Origin: Nitrobacter sp. NHB1
Lineage (GTDB): Bacteria > Pseudomonadota > Alphaproteobacteria > Rhizobiales > Xanthobacteraceae
Length of the DNA: 64,000 bases
Direction: 5' to 3'
NCBI RefSeq assembly: GCF_036964665.1
Contig: NZ_JBAMDA010000001.1
Coordinates: 1,550,001 to 1,614,000 of the forward strand
Positions 50,957-61,500 of this stretch are shown one piece after another. The translations under genes were made by a program, and so were the position numbers. Below the pieces are notes generated by a model. That model had not been told where the DNA came from. It worked only from the letters and a program-made list of their open reading frames with translations, and ran no database searches. How positions within the stretch are numbered: the first letter of the stretch is position 1; the number at the start of each line of letters is the position of its first letter.

Positions 50957-51856
50957 TTACGGCTTCGGCGCGTCGGTTGCGGCGGGCCTGCCGCCGGGAT
51001 GTCCGAAGAAGCGGAAGAAATCGGAATCTGGCTTCAGCAGGAAGCGGGTGTCGCTGCCCTTCAAGCCCTTCTGATAGGCGGTCATCGAGCGGTAGAACGC
51101 AAAGAATGCCGGGGCCTGATTGTAAGCTGCGGCAAACAGCCGGTTGCGCTCGCCGTCGCCCTGACCGCGGATCTGCTCGGACGAGGAATTGGCATCGGCG
51201 ACAATCACGGTCGCTTCGCGATCGGCCTTGGCCCGGATCTCCTGCGCTTTCTGGCCACCTTGAGCGCGGAACTCGGCGGCTTCGCGTTGCCGCTCAGTCT
51301 GCATGCGCTGATAGATCGCCTGGCTGTTCTGCTCCGGCAAATCGGCGCGCCGAATTCGGACATCGACCACCGAGATGCCGTATCCGCTGGCCTCCTTGTC
51401 GAGCTGGTCGCGGATGCGGGCCATCAGCGTTTCGCGCTCATCCCGCACCACCTGGATGAACGTCACCTCGCCCAGAACCCGGCGCAGCGATGCGTTGAGC
51501 AGCGTCGTCAACTGGATATTGGCGGCCTGGACGGTGCCGACACTTTGGTAGAACCGCAGCGCATCCTTGATGCGGTAGCGCGCGAACGCATCGACGACGA
51601 GCCGCTTCTGATCCGACGCAATGACTTCCTGCGACGCCTGCTCGAGGTCAAGAATTCGTTTGTCGATCTCGATCACGGAATCGACGAACGGCGCCTTGAA
51701 ATGCAATCCCGGCTCGGTGACGACATGCACCGGTTCGCCAAGTCGCACCACCAATGCCTGCTCGGTCTGGCTCACCGTGAAAACGGAACTGTATCCCACC
51801 ACCAGCAAGGCCGCCGCAACCAGCAGCGCCGCAATCCCTATAACTCCGACTTTCAT
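50957..51856 (-). CDS. hflC: HflC, FtsH-protease modulator
   Basis: An N-terminal membrane anchor (GIAALLVAAALLVVGYSSVF) is followed by the SPFH/band-7 domain (VSQTEQALVVRLGEPVHVVT). A long helical region comes next (YQRMQTERQREAAEFRAQGG, then QKAQEIRAKADREATVIVAD) and a C-terminal domain. The 299 residues are the usual size. It forms with HflK a large periplasmic cage around FtsH that limits its action on membrane proteins. The start overlaps the hflK stop by four bases (ATGA). Confidence 0.95.
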   Translation of the reverse strand: MKVGVIGIAALLVAAALLVVGYSSVFTVSQTEQALVVRLGEPVHVVTEPGLHFKAPFVDSVIEIDKRILDLEQASQEVIASDQKRLVVDAFARYRIKDALRFYQSVGTVQAANIQLTTLLNASLRRVLGEVTFIQVVRDERETLMARIRDQLDKEASGYGISVVDVRIRRADLPEQNSQAIYQRMQTERQREAAEFRAQGGQKAQEIRAKADREATVIVADANSSSEQIRGQGDGERNRLFAAAYNQAPAFFAFYRSMTAYQKGLKGSDTRFLLKPDSDFFRFFGHPGGRPAATDAPKP

Positions 51857-53004
51857 CGGGCACTCCCGTTCGTCTTGGCCGGCTGCTTCGCGGTCGCGGT
51901 GCCGCGCTGCGATGTCAATTCGCTTAGCGGCAGGTAAGGCACGATACCCGACGAAGACGATGAGCCCGGATCATACACGAGCTTATCGGCGCCCCCGAGC
52001 ACCTGCTCCATGGTCTCAAGGTAGATGCGCTCGCGCGTCACGTCAGGCGCCACCTTGTAGGCCTCATAAACCTGCAGGAACCGCGAACTCTGGCCCTTGG
52101 CTTCGGCGACGGCCTGTGCCTTGTAGCCTTCGGCATTCTGCACAATCTGCGACGCCTTTCCGCGCGCATCGGGAATGACGCGGTTGGCATAAGTCTGGGC
52201 TTCGTTCTGCAGCCGCTCGAGGTCGGCGCGCGCCGCCTGCACGTCGCGGAATGAATCGATGACCTGAGCCGGTGGGTCGACTTTCTGCATTTGCACCTGC
52301 TGAATCAGAATGCCGGCGCCATACTGGTCCAGCGTCTTCTGCATCAGATCCTGCACCGAGGTTTCAATTTTGGTTCGCTCGGACGTCAAAATCGGTTGAA
52401 TATCCGAACGTCCGACCCACTCGCGCATCGCGCTTTCGGCCACGGCTTTGACGGTACCTTCCGGATTCTGGATGTTGAACAGGAAGTCGCCGACCCCGCC
52501 CGGCTTGATCCGCCACAACACGGTGAAATCGACGTCGACGATGTTTTCGTCGCCGGTCAGCATCAGGCTTTCCTCCGGCACGTCGCGCATGGTGCTGGTG
52601 TGCCGCGCCGGATCCTGCACCAGCGTCATACCGATATTGAGGGTCGAGACGCGCAGCGCCTTCGGCAGCAACACGGTCTCGATCGGATACGGCAGATGAT
52701 AGTTGAGGCCTGGCTGCACGGTCCGCACGTGCTTGCCGAACCGCAGCACCACGCCGAGTTCTTCCGACTGCACCCGGAAGAAGCCGGACATGCCCCAGAT
52801 TACAATCGCGCCAATCAGGATCAGCGCGATACCCATGGTGCTCAGATGTCCACCCGGCAACAGTTGCCGGAGACGCTCCTGAGCGCGGCGCAGCAGATCC
52901 TCGAGATCCGGCGGCTTCGGCCCCCCCGCCGGTTGCGGGCCGGATCCCCATGGTCCTTTCGGACCGGAGCCCCACGGGCCTCCGCTTTGATTTTTCCACG
53001 GCAT
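51853..53004 (-). CDS. hflK: HflK, FtsH-protease modulator
   Basis: A Gly/Pro-rich N-terminus (KNQSGGPWGSGPKGPWGSGP) precedes a membrane helix (GIALILIGAIVIWGMSGFF) and the SPFH domain (RVQSEELGVVLRFGKHVRTV). Helices with VQAARADLERLQNEAQTYAN follow. The start at 53004 is chosen because AGGAG lies seven bases before it; the frame could start two codons earlier with GTG. The 383 residues agree with HflK of related bacteria. Partner of HflC. Confidence 0.95.
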   Translation of the reverse strand: MPWKNQSGGPWGSGPKGPWGSGPQPAGGPKPPDLEDLLRRAQERLRQLLPGGHLSTMGIALILIGAIVIWGMSGFFRVQSEELGVVLRFGKHVRTVQPGLNYHLPYPIETVLLPKALRVSTLNIGMTLVQDPARHTSTMRDVPEESLMLTGDENIVDVDFTVLWRIKPGGVGDFLFNIQNPEGTVKAVAESAMREWVGRSDIQPILTSERTKIETSVQDLMQKTLDQYGAGILIQQVQMQKVDPPAQVIDSFRDVQAARADLERLQNEAQTYANRVIPDARGKASQIVQNAEGYKAQAVAEAKGQSSRFLQVYEAYKVAPDVTRERIYLETMEQVLGGADKLVYDPGSSSSSGIVPYLPLSELTSQRGTATAKQPAKTNGSAR

Positions 53005-53160
53005 CAACACTCTCCTACGCGCGGATCCGGGCTTCGCAAACCCCCGCCTCGCTCTGTTCGACCTTATAGGGGACGCTTACGGCCCTTACAACGCGGCTTG
53101 TTGGCTGCAAGGAGCTATATCCGCATAGCTAAATGTCAATGCAAACATCGCGGAATGCGG

Positions 53161-53697
53161 TTAATGCGGCGTCCGACGGCGATATGTCACATAAGAATAA
53201 TCGGCGACGTCACCGGCGACCGCCCGATTTCGGCAGCGGGCGGTTTCGCACCAGACCGACGGATCGATCGCCGGAAAAACGGCATCGCCATCGACCCCCG
53301 CGTGAACCTCCGTCACCTCGAGACGATCCGCCGCCGGCATCGACGCGGCATAAATCTCAGCTCCGCCGATCACCGCGATCTCACCGACCGAACGCCGCAA
53401 CGCATCCCCTTTTGCGACGGCGATGGCATCCGCCAGCGATCGCGTCGCCACCGCGCCGACCGCGGCAAAGTCGGGATCGCGGGTAATGACGATATTGGTT
53501 CGTCCCGGCAACGGCCGGCGCAACGAGTCGAAGGTCTTGCGGCCCATCACGATCGGCTTGCCCATGGTGATCGCCTTGAATCGCTGCTGGTCGGCTTTCA
53601 GCCGCCACGGGATTTGATTGCGCTGACCGATCACGCCGTTCTCGGCCACCGCGACGACCAGGACGATTTCCGGATGCGGGGAGACAGTTACGATCAC
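53161..53697 (-). CDS. folA: Dihydrofolate reductase
   Basis: Typical DHFR motifs are [20 protein letters not shown], then [20 protein letters not shown] with TFDSL, and [20 protein letters not shown]. It reduces dihydrofolate with NADPH and supplies the thymidylate cycle. The start overlaps the thyA stop by four bases, so both are co-translated. In place of the Asp of the E. coli active site, the stretch reads LKADQQRF, in which an Asp is present at the expected distance after IPWRLK. Confidence 0.95.
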   Translation of the reverse strand: MIVTVSPHPEIVLVVAVAENGVIGQRNQIPWRLKADQQRFKAITMGKPIVMGRKTFDSLRRPLPGRTNIVITRDPDFAAVGAVATRSLADAIAVAKGDALRRSVGEIAVIGGAEIYAASMPAADRLEVTEVHAGVDGDAVFPAIDPSVWCETARCRNRAVAGDVADYSYVTYRRRTPH

Positions 53698-54488
53698 ACC
53701 GCGACCTCGGCCTTGATGTGGGGATGGGGATCGTAGTTCTCGAGTTTGAAATCCTCATAGCGGAACGCGAAGATATCCTTCACCTCGGGATTGATCGTCA
53801 TCGTCGGCAGCGGTCGCACCGGCCGCGTGAGCTGAAGCCGCGCCTGCTCAAGGTGATTCGAATAGAGGTGCGCGTCGCCGAGGCTGTGCACGAAGTCCCC
53901 GGGCTTGAGCCCCGTGACCTGCGCGACCATCATCGTCAGCAACGCATAGGACGCGATGTTGAAGGGCACCCCCAGAAACACATCCGCCGAGCGCTGATAA
54001 AGCTGGCACGACAGCTTGCCGTCGGCGACATAGAATTGAAACAGGCAGTGGCACGGCGGCAGCGCCATCTTGTCGACATCGGCCGGATTCCACGCGCTGA
54101 CGATCAGCCGCCGCGAATCCGGATTGCACTTGATCATGTCGACCACGTTGGCGATCTGGTCGATGCTGCGCCCGTCCGGCGCGGGCCATGAGCGCCACTG
54201 CGAACCGTAGACCGGGCCGAGATCGCCGTTGGCGTCGGCCCACTCGTCCCAGATCGAGACCCCGTGGTCCCTCAGATACCTGACGTTGGTGTCGCCCTTC
54301 AGGAACCAGAGCAGCTCATGCACGATCGACTTGAGCGGAAGCTTCTTGGTGGTCAGCATCGGAAATCCCGATGCGAGATTGAAACGCATCTGATGCCCGA
54401 AGATGGACAATGTTCCGGTGCCGGTACGGTCATGCTTCTCCGCGCCGTCGCCGAGTATTCGTTCGAGCAGATCGTGGTACTGGTTCAT
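53694..54488 (-). CDS. thyA: Thymidylate synthase
   Basis: The active-site Cys lies in [20 protein letters not shown], with [20 protein letters not shown] and the conserved [20 protein letters not shown] after it. At 264 residues it is the size of E. coli ThyA. It methylates dUMP with methylene-tetrahydrofolate and produces dihydrofolate, which the next gene, folA, recycles. The permuted tmRNA lies upstream in the opposite direction. Confidence 0.97.
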   Translation of the reverse strand: MNQYHDLLERILGDGAEKHDRTGTGTLSIFGHQMRFNLASGFPMLTTKKLPLKSIVHELLWFLKGDTNVRYLRDHGVSIWDEWADANGDLGPVYGSQWRSWPAPDGRSIDQIANVVDMIKCNPDSRRLIVSAWNPADVDKMALPPCHCLFQFYVADGKLSCQLYQRSADVFLGVPFNIASYALLTMMVAQVTGLKPGDFVHSLGDAHLYSNHLEQARLQLTRPVRPLPTMTINPEVKDIFAFRYEDFKLENYDPHPHIKAEVAV

Positions 54489-54664
54489 GGCGTGAGCGCT
54501 TTCGAGCGGGTGAACTTAGCGCCCGGCCGGTTGGCCCGACAGCAGCGATTCGCGCTTTTGTCCCGATTATACCGGGAAAACGAGATCGCGAAGAAAGCGC
54601 GAAATGTGCCGTCGGGCACTTTTTTCCTCAACGTTTGCAGACTATATTCAGAGCGCCGGTTCGC

Positions 54665-54995
54665 CGGCTATGGAAATAAACGGCCGTCGTAATAAACCAT
54701 TCGGACCCGGGGGCAGTACCCGGCGCCTCCACCAGAGCCCGACCAAAACCATGGTGCGCCATAAAATTGGCGGGTTCCGGCGGGGGCGAAACAGGATCGA
54801 CGAGGGCGTAAAGGGCTCGCTTTTTCTCGGTATGGTTCCGCCGTTATCGGGCTATGCAATAGTTGCAAACGACAACTATGCTCCGGTTGCTCAGGCTGCG
54901 TAACGCAGTTTGAAAGACCATTCTGAAGTCCTGACGGGTTAAGCTCCGTCAGGCGGGGTTCGGAGGCACCTGGCAACAGAAGCCTCCACTTTAAT
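54665..54995 (+). ncRNA. ssrA: tmRNA (ssrA), circularly permuted two-piece type
   Basis: The acceptor piece comes first and ends ...CGGCGCCTCCACCA with CCA at 54732-54734; ccggg-ggcagta-cccgg is its T arm. After a 47-nt spacer, the coding piece starts GGGGGCGAAACAGGATCGAC at 54782, and its first seven bases pair with CGCCTCC. The tag ORF (54865-54903) reads ANDNYAPVAQAA and stop. This is the permuted form known from alphaproteobacteria, cut into two RNAs. The outer ends are approximate. A ggaggc...gcctcc hairpin at 54962-54987 may be the terminator. It rescues stalled ribosomes. Confidence 0.95.
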
Positions 54996-55157
54996 ATCCG
55001 TTCGCCTCTCCAGCGAACTGGCAACGAGAATTTCACCAGCCCGACCCAACCGCTGCTGACCCGGCGAGATCGCCGGAGTATCATCGGCAAACGGTGCGAG
55101 TCGGCTTCGAACGCTCGCAGGAATTTGCACGGCTCTGCGGAGGCGATGGACCAGGCG

Positions 55158-55676
55158 ATGTCAACCGATCATATCCGATACGATCTGCTGGCGCGCGACG
55201 CGTTGCGCGGCGTTCTGCGCCGGGTGCTGACGGACGCCGCCGAACAAGGACTGCCGGGCGAGCATCATTTCTTCATCACCTTCATGTCGAAGGCCGACGG
55301 AGTGAAGATATCGCCCCGCCTTCTGGCGCAGCACCCTGAGGAAATGACCATCATTCTCCAGCACCAGTTCTGGGATCTGAAGGTGAGCGAGGAGCGCTTC
55401 GAGGTCGGCCTGTCGTTCGGCGGCATTCCCGAGCGTCTCGTGGTTCCCTTCAACACAATCAAAAGCTTCTACGATCCGTCGGTGCAGTTCGGTCTGCAAT
55501 TCGAGCCGGCCGAAACCGAGACCGCCGCGGCAGATATGCCACCGGCGGCGCCTTCGCCGGCGGCCCTGGCCGTTCCGGACGATCCCTCCCCGCCCGCCGC
55601 TACCGATACCGAGGACAACCCCAAACCCAGCACAGGCGCCGAGGTTGTCAGGCTGGACCGCTTCCGCAAGAAGTAG
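55158..55676 (+). CDS. sspB: ClpXP adaptor SspB, alphaproteobacterial type
   Basis: The domain [20 protein letters not shown], then [20 protein letters not shown] and [20 protein letters not shown] and [19 protein letters not shown] is the alpha-type SspB fold that binds ssrA tags. A long Ala/Pro-rich linker follows, and a C-terminal peptide ([11 protein letters not shown]) is the likely ClpX-docking motif. Starts at 55125, 55146 and 55158 are possible; homologues begin with M-x-T-D-H-I-R-Y-D, so 55158 is taken. It lies 160 bases behind ssrA, on the same strand. Confidence 0.93.
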   Translation: MSTDHIRYDLLARDALRGVLRRVLTDAAEQGLPGEHHFFITFMSKADGVKISPRLLAQHPEEMTIILQHQFWDLKVSEERFEVGLSFGGIPERLVVPFNTIKSFYDPSVQFGLQFEPAETETAAADMPPAAPSPAALAVPDDPSPPAATDTEDNPKPSTGAEVVRLDRFRKK

Positions 55677-55767
55677 TCCGCGTTGCATTTGCCAAAGCGC
55701 CCTGATCCGCGGGGATGCGGCTGTTTGTGTTTGCCGTCGCAGCATCAAACATAACGGGACTGAACCC

Positions 55768-57177
55768 ATGGCCTCGTCGTCACGCAGAACAAGGACGCGC
55801 ACGGAAACCGACAGCTTCGGACCCATCGACGTTCAAGCCGACCGCTACTGGGGAGCCCAGACCGAGCGCAGCCGGCAGAATTTCCGCATCGGACACGACC
55901 GGATGCCGATGCCGATCGTCCGGGCGCTCGGCATCGTCAAGCTCGCAGCGGCACAGACCAACCGCGAACTGGGCCTGCTCGACCGGCGGCGCGCGACCGC
56001 AATCATTCGCGCCGCGCGCGAAGTGATCGACGGCAAGCTCGACGATCATTTTCCGCTGGTCGTCTGGCAAACCGGCTCCGGCACGCAGACCAACATGAAC
56101 CTCAACGAGGTGATCGCCAACCGTGCCAACGAGCTGCTCGGCGGTGAACTCGGCGCCAAGAAGCCCGTTCATCCCAACGATCACGTCAACATGAGCCAGT
56201 CGTCGAACGACTCGTTTCCGACAGCCATGCACATCGCGGCGGCCCAGGGCATCGCGTCCGACCTGGTTCCCGCTCTGACCGCTCTGCTCAAAGCGCTGCG
56301 CAAAAAGGAAAAGGCGTTTGCTCACATCGTCAAGATCGGCCGGACTCATACCCAGGACGCGACGCCGCTGACGCTCGGCCAGGAGTTCTCCGGCTATGCA
56401 GCGCAGGTCGAGAGCGGCCTCGCACGGCTTCGCACCGCCATCAAGGACCTCTATCCACTGGCGCAAGGCGGAACCGCCGTGGGAACCGGCCTGAACTCGA
56501 AGCAGAAATTTGCAAAACTGTTTGCGAAACACGCGGCGGCGGTTGCGAAACTCCCGTTCACGAGCGCTCCCAACAAATTCGAGGCGCTGGCCTCCAACGA
56601 CGCTTATGTTTTCGCCCACGGCGCGATCAACGCGGTCGCAACGGGCCTGTTCAAGATCGCGAACGATATTCGTTTTTTGGGTTCCGGGCCGCGCTCCGGC
56701 CTCGGAGAACTGATCCTTCCCGCAAACGAACCGGGGTCGTCGATCATGCCGGGGAAGGTCAATCCAACCCAGTGTGAAGCGATGACCATGGTTTGCTGCC
56801 AGGTGTTCGGCAATCACACCACCGTGACGATCGCCGGCAGTCAGGGGCATTTCGAACTTAACGTTTACAGGCCGGTTCTGGCCTATTGTATGATCAATTC
56901 CATACAATTGCTCGCCGATGTCGTGCGTTCCTTCACCGAGCACTGCATCGATGGCATTCGCGCCGACGAGAAGCGGATTCGCGACCTGATGCAACGCTCG
57001 CTGATGCTGGTTACGGCGCTCGCGCCGAGGATCGGCTACGACAATGCGGCGACGGTCGCCAAAGCCGCCCTGGCCCGCGGAACGACGTTGAAGGAAGAGG
57101 CTCAGCGGCTTGGCTTCGTCACGGCCGCGGAGTTCGACCGACTGGTGCAGCCCGACAAAATGACGCGACCCGGATGA
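55768..57177 (+). CDS. fumC: Fumarate hydratase, class II
   Basis: The signature [20 protein letters not shown] and the upstream motifs [20 protein letters not shown] and [20 protein letters not shown] are those of FumC. The start at 55768 gives 469 residues, the usual size. It hydrates fumarate to L-malate in the TCA cycle, as an iron-free, oxygen-stable homotetramer. A basic N-terminal run ([20 protein letters not shown]) is a little longer than in E. coli. It is followed by three small genes in the same direction. Confidence 0.96.
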   Translation: MASSSRRTRTRTETDSFGPIDVQADRYWGAQTERSRQNFRIGHDRMPMPIVRALGIVKLAAAQTNRELGLLDRRRATAIIRAAREVIDGKLDDHFPLVVWQTGSGTQTNMNLNEVIANRANELLGGELGAKKPVHPNDHVNMSQSSNDSFPTAMHIAAAQGIASDLVPALTALLKALRKKEKAFAHIVKIGRTHTQDATPLTLGQEFSGYAAQVESGLARLRTAIKDLYPLAQGGTAVGTGLNSKQKFAKLFAKHAAAVAKLPFTSAPNKFEALASNDAYVFAHGAINAVATGLFKIANDIRFLGSGPRSGLGELILPANEPGSSIMPGKVNPTQCEAMTMVCCQVFGNHTTVTIAGSQGHFELNVYRPVLAYCMINSIQLLADVVRSFTEHCIDGIRADEKRIRDLMQRSLMLVTALAPRIGYDNAATVAKAALARGTTLKEEAQRLGFVTAAEFDRLVQPDKMTRPG

Positions 57178-57396
57178 CGCGGCCCGCTGGAACTCAGACC
57201 CCACAGGCGCTAGGCTGGCATTCCAAAAACAAGCGCCTCGAGAATGGTTATATTCCATATAGTCTAAGGGCTGAGAGAATATTTCTACCACTGTTGCGGT
57301 GCATCATGGTACAGCACAAACGATAGCCGCTTTTGCAGCGGAATTTTTGACCTTTGCAGGTACGCGCTCCCAGCATTTGAGATGGCGGAATCGGTC

Positions 57397-57585
57397 ATGG
57401 GGGATGTGGTCAATCTGAACAAGCGCAGGAAGCGCGCCGAACGGGAACGGACGGCGGCGATTGCCGACGCCAATCGCGTGCGCTTCGGCCGCTCCAAGGC
57501 CGAGCGCGATCTCATCGAACAGCGTATGATGCGGGAGAAACGTCTGCTCGATCAGCACCGCATCGACGCCGAGGACGGATCATGA
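57397..57585 (+). CDS. DUF4169 family protein, 62 aa
   Basis: MGDVVNLNKRRKRAERERTA starts it and NRVRFGRSKAERDLIEQRMM continues; the pattern VVNLN-x-x-R-K ... NRVRFGR-x-K-x-E matches what I know of DUF4169, small basic helical proteins of alphaproteobacteria. An ATG five codons earlier is possible. The stop overlaps the start of the ribbon-helix-helix gene (ATGA). Function unknown; its place next to fumC is often kept. Confidence 0.82.
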   Translation: MGDVVNLNKRRKRAERERTAAIADANRVRFGRSKAERDLIEQRMMREKRLLDQHRIDAEDGS

Positions 57586-57836
57586 AATCGCCGGTAGTGA
57601 AACGATCGATCGTGGTGGCCGGCCACAAGACCAGCGTGAGCCTCGAGGAGGCATTCTGGAACGGAATGAAAGAAATCTCTAGCCTTCGCGACATGACGCT
57701 GTCCGAGCTGGTCGGCGAGATCGACAGCAACCGTCAGCAGGGCAACCTCTCCTCGGCGATCCGCCTTTTCGTCCTGGACTACTTTCGAAGCCGCGCGATG
57801 GCTTCGGGATCCGAAAACAGCCCTAGCGCCGGATAG
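57582..57836 (+). CDS. Ribbon-helix-helix domain protein (RHH_4 type), copy 1
   Basis: VVKRSIVVAGHKTSVSLEEA forms the ribbon and first turn; FWNGMKEISSLRDMTLSELV then begins the helices, and SAIRLFVLDYFRSRA ends the domain. This is the RHH_4 family of dimeric DNA-binding proteins. The 84 residues are almost only domain, so it is probably a small repressor. It is translationally coupled to DUF4169. A paralogue lies 350 bases downstream. No operator is identified. Confidence 0.85.
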   Translation: MKSPVVKRSIVVAGHKTSVSLEEAFWNGMKEISSLRDMTLSELVGEIDSNRQQGNLSSAIRLFVLDYFRSRAMASGSENSPSAG

Positions 57837-58189
57837 CGGACATCGGAATCCTCTGCGACGAAATCTCGCCTACGAAATCTTGTCCGGAAATCTGATCCGC
57901 GAAATCAGATCCGTATGTCTGCTCACGTCAGCGTCATGATAGTGAGTTACACTTAGGTTGTTTCCCGAATACCGGCGCTCGGTCTTTTCAGCTATTATGT
58001 ACCTGTACCTCGATGATCCGCCACGGCGCCGATCAGAGGTGGGCCGCTGAAGATCACCTGCATGCCTGCGGCGCGGTCCATCGATGATCCGCAGCATCAC
58101 TATCGCAGTTTAGACCGAACAAACCGTCCGGTGAGATGTCATCGTGCGCCGATGATGACGCTTTCCGAAAAAACCAGATGGAGTCAATC
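57837..58189. other. Intergenic region between the two RHH genes
   Basis: About 350 bases with no gene. An ATCTGAT-ccgcgaa-ATCAGAT inverted repeat lies at 57890-57910, and a GATAGTG half-site occurs at about 57938 without a mirror half. A promoter for the second RHH gene is expected here. Confidence 0.4.
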
Positions 58190-58510
58190 ATGCGAAACGA
58201 CCAAAGCGGCGATCGCCGCGGCGAGCGCCAATATGCCGTCGTTAAACGATCGGTGATCGTCGACGGTCACAAGACCAGCGTGAGTCTCGAAGACGCATTC
58301 TGGACAAGCCTGAAAGATATCGCGATGCGGCGGGGCATGACCCTTTCCACGCAAATCGCCTCGATCGATACCGATCGCAGGACCAGCAATCTGTCTTCGG
58401 CGATCCGTCTCTATGTGCTCGAGCATTTTCGCACGCGGGCGGCGAGCACCATGTTCATCGGCGAACGTCTGGCGCCGTCGACGCGGCTTGCGCCGCTTGG
58501 CCCGGAATAG
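58190..58510 (+). CDS. Ribbon-helix-helix domain protein (RHH_4 type), copy 2
   Basis: The core AVVKRSVIVDGHKTSVSLED plus AFWTSLKDIAMRRGMTLSTQ and SAIRLYVLEHFRTRA copies the upstream gene closely. It has an extra charged N-terminus (MRNDQSGDRRGERQY) and an extra 20-residue C-terminus (STMFIGERLAPSTRLAPLGP). GGAG lies nine bases before the ATG at 58190. It is the product of a local duplication, diverged at the ends. The two may form heterodimers. Confidence 0.82.
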   Translation: MRNDQSGDRRGERQYAVVKRSVIVDGHKTSVSLEDAFWTSLKDIAMRRGMTLSTQIASIDTDRRTSNLSSAIRLYVLEHFRTRAASTMFIGERLAPSTRLAPLGPE

Positions 58511-58530
58511 CTGCTAGAGCATTTTCGGTT

Positions 58531-61500
58531 TTAGAGAGCCGGTCGCGCGATCGACGCAGGCGGCCTCTGCACCAGCGGCCGGCGCGGGTGGAGCGGCTTT
58601 GGAATTGGCGCGGGCCGTATCTCGACCGGTGCTGGCAGGGGCGCAGCCGATGGCGGCGTCGGCGCATTGGACGCCTGCGGCGTGGCCGCCGGACGCGGCG
58701 TAATGGCCATCCGAGGTTTCGCGCGAGACCGCCGCGGATCACGCTTCGGAACCGGTACATTGGCGACGGGCGCATCGTCCGTCGCCAATGGCTTAGCGGA
58801 AACGTCTGACGGCTCAACCGGAAGCGATGCTATCGCCGGCGGCGGGATGGCAGGAGGCAGCGCGGGCGACGGCGTCATGCGTTGCTCGATCGAGTCGAGC
58901 CTGCGGGTTTCGCGATCGATCGCCCTCACCGCGAGCCACGACGACAGCGCGGCAACGTCAATGCTCCGGTGGATCGCATCGGGCGGCCCAACCGCGAATA
59001 TCTGAACTGCCGGACGATTGTTCGCGGACCCGGCCGACGTTGAAGCAAGACCCGCGCGGATATCGACCTGGTCCGCCGCGATGTCATAACCGCCGGAGAC
59101 GATGGCTTGCGCCCCATCGCCATCAAGAGCCGTCGCACCGACACGCAAACGGCCATCTCTCACGGTAAACGGAATTTGCGCCGATGCGACCGCCAGCGGA
59201 TTCGCAAACAGAGACTGCTCCACGATCCGCTGCAATTTGGCGTCGTTCGATGCTCCGCTATCGCTCGCATTAATGGCGGCGTCGAACATGTGCGGATCAA
59301 GTCCCGGAATGCGCGCATGTTCGAGTGTGACCAGACCGTTGCCGGACAGCGCTCCGGCCAGCGCGGACGCGCTGCGGCCGTGGCTTGCAAATGTCATCTG
59401 CGCCGAGGCGTGGCCGGCGGGCATCGCCAGTGCACCGTAATGCAACGCCGAACCGTCGACGTTGGTGAGTTGAACCTCCGCATTCAAGGCAACACCGTCG
59501 GAGGCTTGCCGGATGTCGAGGCGCGCCGCGGCATCGCCATCGCCGATTTTCCCTTTCATCGCATCGAACGTCAGGGACTGGCCATCCGCTTTGACAGTGC
59601 CGCTGACGGGTCGCAATTCGATGCCTCCCGGCAGCACGCCGCGCAGCGCCTCGAATGTGAGTTGACCGCGCCAACCTTCCGGCAGGCCAACACCCAGCGG
59701 CTCCGCCGGATCATGTCCCGCGGCGCCGACGGCAAGGCCGAACGCCGATGCCAGATCGAGCGTGTCCATTCCGATTTCGCCATCGACGAGGTCTTCGTTG
59801 CCGAAATTCACCGCAACGCGCCCGCGCATACGGGCACCCGCTGCCGTGCCATCGAGATCGTTGAAGATCAGCTTGCTGCCGGCCAGCATGACATGCGACG
59901 ACAGGCTGACGTTCCGGGCGCGGGAATCGGATGGCTTGAGACCCAGCAGCGGCGTGAGATCGACGCAGCGCACTGCGAGATTAAGATCAGCCTTGCGGTC
60001 CGAGGACCATGGCTCCAACGTTCCTTTTATCTCGGCATCCAGATCGGCTCCCGTCATCCGCGCCTTCAGCCGGATCGGAGCGTGCCATTCTCCCATCCCC
60101 GTCCCCTCCAGCACGGAGTTGTCGCTAACCGCGATCACGCGGTCGAGACCCAGCAAGGCCGGCAAGGCTCCGCCTCGTTCCGCCGTCAGCTTCGTCCGGA
60201 GCGTCACCTCGCTCCGTGCCAATGCATCGAGATCGGCCGTGCGCACGGCTTTGAGCGAAGGCGCCGCAACCAGCGACAGCGTGCCTTTCAGTTGCGGCAG
60301 ATCGACGTCCAGCTTTGCTCTGGCATCGGCTTTGCTTTTGTCGGCAGGGCCCTTATCGACGTTGAGCGTGAGCTTGAGCCGCGCTGCTCCCGCGACCACC
60401 GGCATCGCATCGAGGCGCGCCGCGACGGTCGGCGCGATCGGAGCAATCAAGCTCGTCATCTGCGCAACCGACTGCGATGTCGCATTCAACGATAGCTGGC
60501 CGGTGGCGTCGACGCGGTCGAATGCGCCGGAGCCCTCCATCGTGAGGCCGCCGGGCGAGCCGATTTTCAATTGCTCCAGAGAAAACGTCTTTGGTCCATA
60601 ACTCAATTTGGCGATGAATGGACGCAATTCCTGCCCCGCCGACATCGCGCTATCGACATTCAACGACAACTGTCCCTCGTCCGGCCAAACGCCTTGCGGT
60701 CCCGCGATCGCGCGGACCAGACCTGCCGCCGCATCGAGATCGAGACGATCCGCCCTGAGTTCAGCCTCGGCCCGCGTGCCGGCCCCCGTCGAATTGACGA
60801 ACGCCAGCCGCCCCTCGACGCTGCCGCCCTCGATATCGGCTTTGAGCTGGTCGAAGGCGACCCCGCTTGAATCCACGGTCAAATTGCCACGCAGCCGCAA
60901 CGGCTTTTGGCTCTGATGGACGATGTCGCTGCGAGCTTGCAGCCAGCCGACCAATGCATCCGGATCGGACGATTCGATATCGAGCGCACCGTTGAAATGT
61001 GCGGATGGTCCGGGTTGCGCGATCTGACCGTTAACGGCCACGCTCGTTGAGCCGGGAGCCCGGAACTCCAGCCGACTGATCGTCCATGATGCGGCGTCGC
61101 TGCGTAGGTCAGCACCGAAATTTTGTATCGGGCGGCCGCCCAGCATGATCTGGTCCACGCTGATTCCGATTTCGGCGGCAAGCCACGGTTGCGGAATTTT
61201 CGTTAGATAGTTTTGTAATGCCGGAAACACCTTTGCAGGCGTGTTCCGATCCTTGCCAAGCAGGCGATCGGCGTCGAGCTGACGTGCGAACAATTCCGCA
61301 TGAATCCGGGGCGACGCGCCGAAACGAACGTCGCCAACGCCTGCGAGCTTCAGCGCAGCATCGCCCGCACCATAACTCGCATCGACCTGCTCCAGCCGCG
61401 CACCGTTCGGATCGGCCTTGACCTTGGCCGACACCCGCCATGGTCTTTGAGACGGGTCGCTCGAAAAATTTTTACCATCGGATTCCGCAGCGCCAGCCAA

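Noticed and set aside
57890-57910. ATCTGAT-ccgcgaa-ATCAGAT inverted repeat as an operator for the RHH genes
   Set aside because: Short arms with a 7-nt loop in a repetitive patch (aaatct / gaaatc); not repeated before either RHH gene.
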